Assembly (NCBI RefSeq): GCF_938015485.1
Contig: NZ_CALLVU010000103.1
Location: forward strand, 1 to 26,467
Reading direction: 5' to 3'
DNA length: 26,467 bases
DNA from: an uncultured Lachnoanaerobaculum sp.
Lineage (GTDB): Bacteria > Bacillota > Clostridia > Lachnospirales > Lachnospiraceae
Shown here: positions 13,689 through 21,693 of the stretch, one piece after another
Layout: each line of letters starts with the position of its first letter
How positions within the stretch are numbered: position 1 is the first letter of the stretch
Made by a program: the position numbers and the translations under genes
Notes under the pieces: generated by a model
Databases searched by the model: none
What the model was told of the DNA's origin: nothing
What the model saw: only the letters and a program-made list of their open reading frames with translations

Positions 13689-15227
13689 TTATTTATCTGC
13701 AGGTGTTGTACCGCCTACTTTACCTCTCCATATAACCAATACGGTGTATATAGCCGTAACGATTGCACCGCCGATGTATGCAACAGTCCAGCTCTGACCG
13801 AAGCCAAGCTTTGCGTTCAAAATATAGCAAGAGCAGATGTATGTGTAGAACATACCCGGGATGAGTGTCATCCAAGCCCACTTTGCTCTGCCGTTTATCA
13901 TAAGATAGATAGTTGCGGCAGCAAGAGGGAAGAGTGCCATTGTCTGGTTTGACCATGCAAAGTATCTCCAAAGTGTGTTGAATCCCTTAGGGTCAAACTT
14001 AGCCCAGATAAGGATTACAGCCACGATAACGAAGATCGGTACTGCAAGGCTTAATCTTCTTGCATTGTTGTCCTGCTTGATATGGAATGTATCTGCAATA
14101 GTAAGTCTGAGTGCACGAAGTGCGGTATCTCCTGATGTTATAGGAAGGATAATGATACCTATAAGTGCTACGGCACCTCCGACAGGTCCGAGTGCATATC
14201 TACATACTACACCTACGACACTGGTAGGAGAAATAGCTACAAGCTCGCCTCCCTTTTGAATCATATACTGCCATACACCCTTGTCGCTAAGCTGCATTGT
14301 GATGCCGCCGTGGTCTGCTGTGAACTGGATAAGTGCCATTGTACCGGCAGCCCAAACCATTGCGATGAATCCCTCTACAATCATCATGTTGTAGAATGTC
14401 ATACGACCTTCCTTTTCGCTCTTGATTGTACGAGCCACCAAAGCGGTCTGTGATGAGTGGAATCCTGAAAGGATACCACAGGCTACAGTAACGAAGAATA
14501 TCGGAATAAAATGTCCTGATTTGAAGTATGCGGCATAGTCAAATGACTGTGTTGCCCAGCTTCCCCAAACGTTTACAAGCGGATAATGGAAGATAACCAT
14601 TGCACCGAATACGCCGAGTGCGGAGAATACCAAAATCGCACCGAAGACAGGATAAACTCGACCGATAATCTTATCTATAGGGAATACGGTTGCTATCAAA
14701 TAATATACAAAGATAACTCCGTAAATAACCCATGTGGAAACTGCTGTAGGTGCACCGCTGAAACCGAAAACCTGAGTTGCCGCGATATCACCCGGTGTGT
14801 AAATGAATACTGTACCTACCAATAAAAGAAGCAGACATACAAATACATCGTAAATCCAGAACACTGTCTTGTTGGTGTACTTGCGAACCATCTCAGGCAT
14901 CTGAGCACCGCCGTCTCTTGTACAGATCATACCTGCAAAGTAGTCGTGAACGGCACCGCCTATTACATTACCTATAGGTATTGTAAGAAGTGCGATAGGT
15001 CCGAAAAGGATACCCTGGATAGGTCCAAGGATAGGTCCTGTACCTGCAATATTGAGTAGGTTGATAAGTGCATTTTTCCACGTAGGCATAGGCACATAGT
15101 CTACACCGTCCTGCTTAGAATAAGCCGGTGTTTCTCTGTCGTCAGGTTGGAAAACATGGTCACATAACTTGCCCATAAGAAGTCCGCCTACGATTAGAAT
15201 CACAAGGCCGATCATAAATGTTGCCAT
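13689..15227 (-). CDS. cstA: CstA family carbon-starvation transporter (peptide/pyruvate type), short form
   Basis: Integral membrane transporter of the CstA/BtsT family, linked in E. coli to peptide and pyruvate uptake in starvation. The product (512 residues) has the family's N-terminal signature (NIAGTGPILGPIQG near 60-73, HDYFAGM, RDGGAQMPEM), then about a dozen hydrophobic spans, SGFHSSQTALVARTI near 255-270 and ITSGDTALRALRL near 365-378. E. coli CstA is about 700 residues; the short form seen here is usual in Firmicutes. The start codon (15225-15227) has GAGAGGAA upstream. It has its own promoter and a strong terminator. The substrate cannot be told from sequence. Confidence 0.93.
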   Translation of the reverse strand: MATFMIGLVILIVGGLLMGKLCDHVFQPDDRETPAYSKQDGVDYVPMPTWKNALINLLNIAGTGPILGPIQGILFGPIALLTIPIGNVIGGAVHDYFAGMICTRDGGAQMPEMVRKYTNKTVFWIYDVFVCLLLLLVGTVFIYTPGDIAATQVFGFSGAPTAVSTWVIYGVIFVYYLIATVFPIDKIIGRVYPVFGAILVFSALGVFGAMVIFHYPLVNVWGSWATQSFDYAAYFKSGHFIPIFFVTVACGILSGFHSSQTALVARTIKSEKEGRMTFYNMMIVEGFIAMVWAAGTMALIQFTADHGGITMQLSDKGVWQYMIQKGGELVAISPTSVVGVVCRYALGPVGGAVALIGIIILPITSGDTALRALRLTIADTFHIKQDNNARRLSLAVPIFVIVAVILIWAKFDPKGFNTLWRYFAWSNQTMALFPLAAATIYLMINGRAKWAWMTLIPGMFYTYICSCYILNAKLGFGQSWTVAYIGGAIVTAIYTVLVIWRGKVGGTTPADK

Positions 15228-15560
15228 AGAAAATTCCTCTCTTTCTTTCTATGTTAAGTTTTTACACATTTAAAGTACTACATGTTAATAAAATTTTCAA
15301 GATTATTTTAATAAAAACAAGGAAAATAGATTCTGAAAAATAGTAGTTTTGATGGCCTAACTAAAGGGCTTTCGTTACATTTTAATCATGATTAAGGCTT
15401 TGCGTAATGCCTGTAATTCTTTGATTCGGTCGGCATTTATATAATTTAAAAATTAATAAAAACTAAATAATTAGCATCTGCTAACTATGCTATTATATGT
15501 ATAACAAAACCATTGTTTTTTATGAGGTACAATTTGAAAATCGGGGAAATTTAATAAACC
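15228..15560. promoter_or_regulatory. Divergent regulatory region between cstA and the fab operon
   Basis: No gene lies between 15228 and 15681. For cstA on the - strand, TTGAAA (15295-15300) and TACTTT (15272-15277) with a 17-base spacer form a good promoter. Further out are three dyads: TTAATCATGATTAA (15382-15395, perfect), AATGCC/GGCATT (15406-15411 and 15432-15437) and TTAGCA-TC-TGCTAA (15471-15484). These could bind regulators of either side; no assignment is possible. TATTAT at 15491-15496 might be a second -10 toward fabH, but without a good -35. Confidence 0.5.
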
Positions 15561-15562
15561 TC

Positions 15563-15653
15563 TTGACAAAGACTTGCTACAAAATTAAAATACTTTGAGT
15601 ATCAAAGTATTTTGATATTTAGGATAAACATCCTATAAAATTTACTACTTTGA
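15563..15653 (+). promoter_or_regulatory. fab operon promoter with FabT-like operator
   Basis: TTGACA (15563-15568), 17 bases, TAAAAT (15586-15591). A perfect palindrome ATACTTTGA (15590-15598) - GTA - TCAAAGTAT (15602-15610) starts on the -10 and covers the start of transcription. It resembles the TTTGA-x-TCAAA core bound by FabT, the MarR-type repressor of streptococcal fatty acid genes. A half site TACTTTGA recurs at 15646-15653 just before the ribosome binding site. A small perfect hairpin TAGGAT/ATCCTA (15620-15625, 15630-15635) lies in the leader. No marR-like gene is in the window, so the repressor must be encoded elsewhere. Confidence 0.7.
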
Positions 15654-15681
15654 TGGAGTCTTACGAAAGGACTTATGAAAA

Positions 15682-16623
15682 ATGGGAATAGCACTTGCAG
15701 GAACAGGCTCAAAGTTGCCGTCTAAGATTTTGACAAACGACGATCTTAGTAAAATGGTGGATACAAGTGATGAATGGATCAGTCAAAGGACAGGAATCAA
15801 GCGAAGACATATCATAGGCGAGAATGAAAACCTTGTAAGTCTTGCGTTTGAGGCCGGAAAGGAAGCACTTAAATCTGCAAATATCGAAGGTAAGGATTTG
15901 GGTCTGATAGTAGTGGGAACATCCACTCAAGATAAGAGACTTCCGAATACCGCATGTGAGTTACAACCGCTTTTAGGTGCAAGTGATTGTGCCTGCATGG
16001 ATGTAAGCTCGGCTTGCTCAGGATTTATATATGCTTTAAGTATTGCATATTCCATGATGAGTGCTCTTGATATCGAGTACGCTCTTGTAGCGGGAGGCGA
16101 TGTACTCTCAAGAGAGATGGACTGGAGCGACAGAACCACCTGTGTACTTTTCGGTGACGGCGTGGGTGCTGCGGTACTGAAAAAATCCGATATCGAAGAG
16201 GGATTTTTAAGCTTTGATATAGGTGCGGACGGAAGCAAGGGATTTGCGCTGTATGACAACTCCTACGGTGATGAAAGATATATAAGGATGGACGGACAGG
16301 AAGTCTTTAAATTCACTATCAGAACCGTGCCTCACAGCATAGAAAATGCTATAAAAAAGGCGGGAGTTAATAAGGATGATATTGATTTATTCCTTTTACA
16401 TCAGGCAAACTTAAGAATACTTGAGGCGGTATCGAAAAAACTTGATATTCCGCTTGAAAAGTTGCCGCATAACCTTGAAAGAACCGGAAACACTTCGGCA
16501 GGAAGCATACCTCTGTTACTTGATGAGGTGATGAAAAAGGGCATGGCAAAAAAAGGAGATTTGATTTTGCTTTGCGGATTCGGAGCAGGATTAACCTGGG
16601 GAACTTGTGTATTAAGATTGTAG
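15682..16623 (+). CDS. fabH: Beta-ketoacyl-ACP synthase III
   Basis: Starts fatty acid synthesis by condensing acetyl-CoA (or a branched acyl-CoA) with malonyl-ACP. The Cys-His-Asn triad is complete: Cys112 in VSSACSGF, His240 in LLHQANLRI and Asn270 in RTGNTSAGS, at the standard positions of the E. coli enzyme. The product (313 residues) has family length. The ribosome binding site GAAAGG is about 11 bases upstream of ATG 15682. An out-of-frame ATG a few bases earlier is not used. First gene of the operon behind the FabT-like operator, so it is likely to be repressed when lipid is plentiful. Confidence 0.97.
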   Translation: MGIALAGTGSKLPSKILTNDDLSKMVDTSDEWISQRTGIKRRHIIGENENLVSLAFEAGKEALKSANIEGKDLGLIVVGTSTQDKRLPNTACELQPLLGASDCACMDVSSACSGFIYALSIAYSMMSALDIEYALVAGGDVLSREMDWSDRTTCVLFGDGVGAAVLKKSDIEEGFLSFDIGADGSKGFALYDNSYGDERYIRMDGQEVFKFTIRTVPHSIENAIKKAGVNKDDIDLFLLHQANLRILEAVSKKLDIPLEKLPHNLERTGNTSAGSIPLLLDEVMKKGMAKKGDLILLCGFGAGLTWGTCVLRL

Positions 16624-16685
16624 TCATACAGGCTGCAACTTACTATAAAATAAAATAAGCATATTGCTAAAGAATGGAGAAAATT

Positions 16686-16922
16686 ATGTCAGAGAAAATG
16701 AAATCAATTATTGCAGAGCAGTTAAATATCGACGCTTCAGAGATCACTTTGGAGTCAAACTTTAAGGATGATTTGAATGCAGATTCACTTGACCTTTTCG
16801 AGATGGTAATGGCACTTGAGGACAACTACGGTGTTGAGATACCTTCAGAGGATTTGGAGAAGCTTTTGACTGTAGGAGATGTAGTAAATTACCTTAAGGA
16901 CAAGGGCGTAGACAATTTATAA
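16686..16922 (+). CDS. acpP: Acyl carrier protein
   Basis: Carries growing acyl chains on a phosphopantetheine arm attached at Ser34 in the NADSLDLFE motif. The product (78 residues) is acidic and of standard length. I start at ATG 16686, which has GGAG nine bases upstream; an in-frame ATG at 16674 has no ribosome binding site and would add four residues. It is followed at once by a small terminator-like hairpin, which fits the need for far more ACP than the enzymes encoded downstream. Confidence 0.97.
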   Translation: MSEKMKSIIAEQLNIDASEITLESNFKDDLNADSLDLFEMVMALEDNYGVEIPSEDLEKLLTVGDVVNYLKDKGVDNL

Positions 16923-16931
16923 AAAATAACG

Positions 16932-16953
16932 AAACGCCTGCGGGCGTTTTCTT
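16932..16953 (+). terminator. Attenuator after acpP
   Basis: AAACGCC (16932-16938) and GGCGTTT (16943-16949) form a compact hairpin followed by a short T run and then C. It sits in the 51-base gap between acpP and fabK in an otherwise tightly packed operon. Partial termination would enrich acpP mRNA over downstream genes. Confidence 0.65.
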
Positions 16954-16973
16954 AAAAAGGGCAGAGGAAAGTA

Positions 16974-17912
16974 ATGCAAACAGATATAACAAAGCTATTA
17001 GGTATAGAATATCCGATAATTCAAGGCGGTATGGCATGGGTTGCCGAACATCACCTTGCAGCGGCAGTAAGTGAGGCGGGCGGCTTAGGACTTATAGGAG
17101 GTGCCAATGCACCTGCAGAAGTTGTAAGAAACGAGATAAGAGAGGCAAGAAAGCTTACAAGTAAGCCTTTCGGTGTAAATGTAATGCTTATGTCACCACA
17201 TGCTGAAGATATCGCTAAAGTAGTAGTGGAAGAAGGTATAAAAGTAGTTACTACCGGTGCCGGTTCTCCTGAAAAGTATATGAAGATGTGGAAAGAAGCC
17301 GGAATAGTGGTAATTCCTGTTGTAGCGAGTGTGGCACTTGCAAGAAGAATGGAAAGAACAGGAGCCGACGCCGTGGTTGCCGAGGGTACCGAGAGCGGCG
17401 GACATATCGGTGAAGCCACAACTATGACACTTGTACCTCAGGTGGTTGATGCGGTAAATATCCCTGTTATTGCGGCAGGCGGTATTGCAGACGGAAGAGG
17501 ACTTGCGGCATCATTTATGCTTGGAGCCAAGGCGGTACAGATGGGTACAAGATTTGTGGTAGCCGATGAGTCTATAGTAAATGAAGCATACAAGGACAGA
17601 ATAATAGCTGCAAAGGATATAGATTCGGCTGTAACGGGCAGAAGCCACGGACATCCTGTAAGAAGTCTTAGAAATGCCATGACCAGAGAGTATTCAAAGC
17701 TTGAGGCCGAGGGCAAGAGCTTTGAGGAACTTGAGTATTTGACACTGGGTACACTAAGGAAAGCCGTTATGGAAGGCGATATAGTACACGGAACGGTTAT
17801 GGCGGGACAGATAGCAGGTCTTGTAAGCAAGAAGCAAAGCGCAAAAGAAATCATTGACGAGATAATGAGTGAGGCAACTAATCTTTTAAAGAATGCAGGG
17901 AGCTTAGTATAA
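16974..17912 (+). CDS. fabK: Enoyl-ACP reductase II (FabK, flavoprotein)
   Basis: FMN-dependent, NAD(P)H-using last step of each elongation cycle; replaces FabI. The product (312 residues) is a TIM-barrel flavoprotein: YPIIQGGMAW near residue 13, FGVNVML near 66, TTGAGSP near 93, the catalytic-type His144 in ESGGHIGE, then AAGGIADGRGL and VQMGTRF binding the FMN phosphate, and SHGHPVRS. Because FabK is not the target of triclosan, low sensitivity to that compound is expected from family knowledge. AGAGGAAAG precedes ATG 16974. It ends 3 bases before fabD. Confidence 0.96.
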   Translation: MQTDITKLLGIEYPIIQGGMAWVAEHHLAAAVSEAGGLGLIGGANAPAEVVRNEIREARKLTSKPFGVNVMLMSPHAEDIAKVVVEEGIKVVTTGAGSPEKYMKMWKEAGIVVIPVVASVALARRMERTGADAVVAEGTESGGHIGEATTMTLVPQVVDAVNIPVIAAGGIADGRGLAASFMLGAKAVQMGTRFVVADESIVNEAYKDRIIAAKDIDSAVTGRSHGHPVRSLRNAMTREYSKLEAEGKSFEELEYLTLGTLRKAVMEGDIVHGTVMAGQIAGLVSKKQSAKEIIDEIMSEATNLLKNAGSLV

Positions 17913-17915
17913 ATT

Positions 17916-18833
17916 ATGAAGATAGCATTTTTATTCCCGGGACAGGGAGCTCAAAAACAAAATATGGGCAAGAGTTTTTATGAAAATGATGCGGATTCAA
18001 GAGCAGTTTTTGATAGTGTAAAGACTGTAACGGGAATAGATGCATGTGATCTGATTTTCAAAGAAAATGATGAATTAAACAATACAAGATACACACAGAT
18101 AGCTATGGTGGCGACAGGTATCGCCATGTTGAAAGCTGTAGAAAAAACAGGGCTTAAAGCGGATATATGTGCAGGACTTAGCCTTGGCGAATATGAGGCA
18201 CTCTACCTTAGCGGTGCGATAAGTGTAAAAGATGCAATTGCTACAGTGGATAAAAGAGGACAGTATATGTCCGAGATAAAGGGCGGTGCCATGAGTGCCG
18301 TATTGTCTTTGGATAACGACACTATCAAGTCCATAGTGGACGGGATAGACGGATGCTGGGTGGCAAATTATAACTGCCCGGGACAGACCGTAATATCAGG
18401 TACAAAGGAAGCGGTGGCACTTGCAGGTGAAAAGTTGAAAGAAGCCGGAGCAAAGAGAGTATTGCCGCTTAAGGTAAGCGGAGCCTTTCACTCGGGACTT
18501 ATGAGGGAAGCCGGAGAAAAACTTGCAAAGGTACTTGATGAAATCACAATAAACGATATACAGATACCTTATGTGGCAAATGTGAATGCACAGATTGTTA
18601 CGGATAAGAACTATATAAAGAAAAATCTTATAGAGCAGGTGTCGGGAAGCGTACATCTTGAGCAGAGTATAAGAAAGATGATTGAATGGGGTGTGGATAC
18701 CTTTGTAGAAGTCGGCCCCGGAAAGACTATGGCAGGCTTTGTAAAGAAAATAGATCCACAGGTGAAAATTTACAATATAGAAGAGTATGCGGATGTAGCA
18801 AATGTTTGCAGTCAGATTTTGGAGGCAAGATGA
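17916..18833 (+). CDS. fabD: Malonyl-CoA:ACP transacylase
   Basis: Transfers malonyl from CoA to ACP, supplying the elongation units. The product (305 residues) has the FPGQGAQ start motif at residues 7-13, the nucleophile Ser89 in GLSLGEYEAL, the catalytic His192 in GAFHSGLM and the VEVGPGKTM motif near the C terminus. Start ATG 17916 follows the fabK stop by three bases; GGGAG inside the end of fabK is the only visible ribosome binding site and is somewhat distant, so coupling to fabK translation is likely. Its stop overlaps the fabG start (ATGA). Confidence 0.97.
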   Translation: MKIAFLFPGQGAQKQNMGKSFYENDADSRAVFDSVKTVTGIDACDLIFKENDELNNTRYTQIAMVATGIAMLKAVEKTGLKADICAGLSLGEYEALYLSGAISVKDAIATVDKRGQYMSEIKGGAMSAVLSLDNDTIKSIVDGIDGCWVANYNCPGQTVISGTKEAVALAGEKLKEAGAKRVLPLKVSGAFHSGLMREAGEKLAKVLDEITINDIQIPYVANVNAQIVTDKNYIKKNLIEQVSGSVHLEQSIRKMIEWGVDTFVEVGPGKTMAGFVKKIDPQVKIYNIEEYADVANVCSQILEAR

Positions 18834-19576
18834 AAAGGTTGGAAGGAAAAGTAGCTTTGGTTACAGGTGCAGGCAGAGGTATCGGAGCGGCTATAGCAAA
18901 AAAATTGGCGGCTGACGGAGCGCTTGTATATGTAAACTACGCTTCATCAAGTGAGGCGGCAAAAAAAGTTGCAAAAGAGATAGAAGATAAAGGCGGTAAG
19001 GCAAAGATCTGCCAATGTGATATATCGGATTATGACAGTACAAAACAGATGATTGAAAACATCATCGCAGAAGAGGAAAAGATTGATATATTGGTGAACA
19101 ACGCCGGAATCACAAAAGACAATTTGATGATGAGAATGAAACCTGAAGATTTTGATGTGGTAATAGCTACCAACTTAAAGGGTACATTTAACACTATGCA
19201 AGTTGTTTCAAAATATATGATTAAGAAAAGAGCCGGAAGAATAATAAATATTTCTTCCGTTAGCGGTGTGATGGGCAATGCAGGTCAGATAAACTATGCC
19301 GCATCAAAGGCGGGAGTCATCGGTATGACAAAGACTGCCGCAAGAGAGACGGCAAGCAGAAATATCACCGTAAATGCAATAGCACCGGGATATATAAAGA
19401 CGGATATGACTGAGGCGATGACTGATGACGCCAAGTCAAAGATAAATGCAATCATACCTTTAGGATATCAGGGTGAGGCAGAGGATATAGCAAATATGGC
19501 GGCATATTTGGCAGGAGAAGAAGGCAGATATATTACAGGTCAGGTCATCAAAATAGATGGCGGAATGAGCATGTAA
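18830..19576 (+). CDS. fabG: 3-oxoacyl-ACP reductase
   Basis: NADPH-dependent reduction of beta-ketoacyl-ACP. The product is 248 residues, a short-chain dehydrogenase: cofactor motif TGAGRGIG (12-19), NNAG (90-93), and catalytic Ser143, Tyr156 and Lys160. The C terminus GQVIKIDGGMSM is typical. I start at ATG 18830, which overlaps the fabD stop (ATGA) and has GGAGG directly upstream; the open frame extends back to 18686, but those 48 codons lie inside fabD in another frame and read as a shadow. Confidence 0.98.
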   Translation: MKRLEGKVALVTGAGRGIGAAIAKKLAADGALVYVNYASSSEAAKKVAKEIEDKGGKAKICQCDISDYDSTKQMIENIIAEEEKIDILVNNAGITKDNLMMRMKPEDFDVVIATNLKGTFNTMQVVSKYMIKKRAGRIINISSVSGVMGNAGQINYAASKAGVIGMTKTAARETASRNITVNAIAPGYIKTDMTEAMTDDAKSKINAIIPLGYQGEAEDIANMAAYLAGEEGRYITGQVIKIDGGMSM

Positions 19577-19587
19577 ATGAGGTGACT

Positions 19588-20823
19588 ATGAGAAGAAGAG
19601 TTGTTATTACAGGTATGGGAGCCATCACTCCTATAGGTCTGAATGTAGCTGATTTTTGGGCGAATATCAAAAAGGGTGTACACGGCATAGGACCGATAAC
19701 ATATTTTGATACCACGGACTATAAGGCCAAGCTTGCAGCCGAGGTTAAGGGCTTTGATGCAAAGCAGTATATGGATCCGAAGTCCGCAAGAAGAATGGAG
19801 CAGTTTTCACAGTTTGCGGTAGCGGCTACCAAGGAAGCCATTGAAGACGCCAAGCTTGATATGGAAAAAGAAGACCCGTATATGGTGGGAGTAGCTGTAG
19901 GATCGGGAATAGGATCACTTCAGTCTATGGAAAGAGAGTACACAAAACTCCTTGAAAAGGGACCGGGCAGAGTTGCTCCGCTTTTGGTACCTATGATGAT
20001 TTCAAATATGGCGGCAGGAAATGTAGCCATTGCTTACGGTCTTAAGGGAAAGAATATAAATGTGGTAACTGCATGTGCTACAGGAACCAACTGTATCGGT
20101 GAGGCTTTCAGATCTATCCTTTACGGTGAGGCCGATGTAATGCTTGCAGGAGGTACGGAGAGTTCCATAACACCTATAGGTGTAGCCGGATTTACTTCTC
20201 TTACGGCACTCAATACTACAGATGATCCTGACAGAGCGTCGATACCTTTTGATAAGGACAGAAACGGATTTATCATGGGAGAGGGTGCAGGAGTTTTAGT
20301 TTTGGAAGAACTTGAGCATGCAAAGAAAAGAGGCGCACATATCTATGCCGAGATGGCGGGATACGGTGCAACCTGTGACGCTTTCCATATCACATCACCT
20401 GCAGAGGACGGCTCGGGAGCCGCAAAGGCTATGGAGCTTGCAATAAAGGATGCCGGAATATCTCCTGACGATATCGACTATGTAAATGCACACGGCACAG
20501 GAACACATCACAACGACTTGTTTGAGACAAAAGCTATAAAGAGCGCTTTAGGTGAGAATGCAAATAAAGTCGGAATAAGTTCAACCAAGTCAATGGTGGG
20601 TCACTTACTCGGTGCCGCCGGCGGTGTAGAGGCTATTGTATGTGTGAAGTCTATTGAAGACGGATTCATGCATAAGAATGTAGGGCTTATAAATAAAGAT
20701 CCGGAGTGTGATCTTGACTTTTTGACAGAGCCGAGAGAATGTGAAGTAAATGCAACTATAAGCAATTCACTCGGTTTTGGCGGTCACAATGCAAGTATAG
20801 TTATTAAAAAATTCGTGGAGTAG
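19588..20823 (+). CDS. fabF: Beta-ketoacyl-ACP synthase II
   Basis: Elongating condensing enzyme. The product (411 residues) has the Cys-His-His triad: Cys163 in TACATGTN, His302 in AHGTGTHHND and His339 in GHLLGAAG, matching the E. coli positions to within one residue. I start at ATG 19588 with AGGTGA just upstream; the open frame can begin two codons earlier at a GTG, which overlaps that ribosome binding site. Only one FabF-type enzyme is present and there is no fabB. Located 11 bases after fabG and 4 before accB. Confidence 0.97.
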   Translation: MRRRVVITGMGAITPIGLNVADFWANIKKGVHGIGPITYFDTTDYKAKLAAEVKGFDAKQYMDPKSARRMEQFSQFAVAATKEAIEDAKLDMEKEDPYMVGVAVGSGIGSLQSMEREYTKLLEKGPGRVAPLLVPMMISNMAAGNVAIAYGLKGKNINVVTACATGTNCIGEAFRSILYGEADVMLAGGTESSITPIGVAGFTSLTALNTTDDPDRASIPFDKDRNGFIMGEGAGVLVLEELEHAKKRGAHIYAEMAGYGATCDAFHITSPAEDGSGAAKAMELAIKDAGISPDDIDYVNAHGTGTHHNDLFETKAIKSALGENANKVGISSTKSMVGHLLGAAGGVEAIVCVKSIEDGFMHKNVGLINKDPECDLDFLTEPRECEVNATISNSLGFGGHNASIVIKKFVE

Positions 20824-20827
20824 ACTT

Positions 20828-21262
20828 ATGCAAATAGAAGAGATTATAAAACTGATAGAGACTGTAAGTAAGAGCGATGTCGATACATTAAACTATGCTA
20901 CCGATGCGGAGAAAATTGTTATAAAGAAGAATAAAACAAAGCTTGTGGCGGGAGAAGTTCAGGCAGTACCTGTAGCACAGAGCGTAAGCTTTGAGGCTTC
21001 AAATACAGAGGAAGATGTAAGTGCCAAAGGACATACAATTACTTCACCGCTTGTAGGTACTTTCTACAGTTCACCTTCACCTGACGCTCCGAGCTTTGTG
21101 AATGTGGGCGACAGAGTGAAAAAAGGTCAGGTAATAGGTATCATTGAAGCTATGAAGCTTATGAACGAGCTTGAGAGCGACTTTGACGGTGTTATAAAGG
21201 AAATTCTTGTAAAGGATGAGACTGTAGTTGAGTTCGGACAGCCTCTGTTTATATTGGAGTAG
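20828..21262 (+). CDS. accB: Biotin carboxyl carrier protein of acetyl-CoA carboxylase
   Basis: Carries CO2 on biotin between AccC and the carboxyltransferase. The product (144 residues) has an N-terminal helical part (1-40), a variable linker (about 40-70) and a biotinyl domain (about 70-144) with SPLVGTFY and the biotinylated Lys110 in EAMKLMNE. Length is slightly short but usual for Firmicutes. Starts 4 bases after fabF and ends 5 bases before fabZ. Confidence 0.97.
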   Translation: MQIEEIIKLIETVSKSDVDTLNYATDAEKIVIKKNKTKLVAGEVQAVPVAQSVSFEASNTEEDVSAKGHTITSPLVGTFYSSPSPDAPSFVNVGDRVKKGQVIGIIEAMKLMNELESDFDGVIKEILVKDETVVEFGQPLFILE

Positions 21263-21267
21263 AGAAT

Positions 21268-21693
21268 ATGTTGGGAATTAAGGAAATTCAGGAGATTATA
21301 CCTCACAGGCATCCTTTCTTGCTTATTGACTGTATCGAGGAGCTGGAGCCTGGCAAAAAAAGTGTAGAATATAAGAGCATTACATACAATGAGCCTCAGT
21401 TTTTGGGACATTTTCCCGGGGAGCCTGTAATGCCGGGAGTACTTATGATAGAGGCACTTGCACAGACAGGTGCGGTGGCGATACTTTCAGTACCTGAAAA
21501 TAAGGGCAAGACAGCTTATTTCGGAGCTATAAACTCTGCAAAATTCAAGAGAAAAGTAGTCCCGGGAGATAAGTTAAAGCTTTCATGTGAAATAATCAGA
21601 TCAAAAGGCAGAATTGGAATAGGAAAAGCTGTAGCAAGCGTAGACGGCGAGATTGCGGTAGAGGCTGAGCTTACATTCATTGTTGGAGAATAA
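21268..21693 (+). CDS. fabZ: 3-hydroxyacyl-ACP dehydratase
   Basis: Removes water from beta-hydroxyacyl-ACP to give the trans-2-enoyl form used by FabK. The product (141 residues) is a hot-dog-fold protein with PHRHPFLLID near residue 12, catalytic His48 in LGHFPGEPVMPG and Glu62 in LMIEALAQ. It is the only dehydratase gene in the operon. No fabA, fabM or extra isomerase is visible, so the route to unsaturated acids, if any, is not shown here. AccC begins directly after its stop. Confidence 0.97.
   Translation: MLGIKEIQEIIPHRHPFLLIDCIEELEPGKKSVEYKSITYNEPQFLGHFPGEPVMPGVLMIEALAQTGAVAILSVPENKGKTAYFGAINSAKFKRKVVPGDKLKLSCEIIRSKGRIGIGKAVASVDGEIAVEAELTFIVGE

Noticed and set aside
18686..18829. Long N-terminal extension of fabG
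   Set aside because: The 48 codons overlap fabD in another frame and resemble no reductase; ATG 18830 has GGAGG and the usual ATGA overlap.
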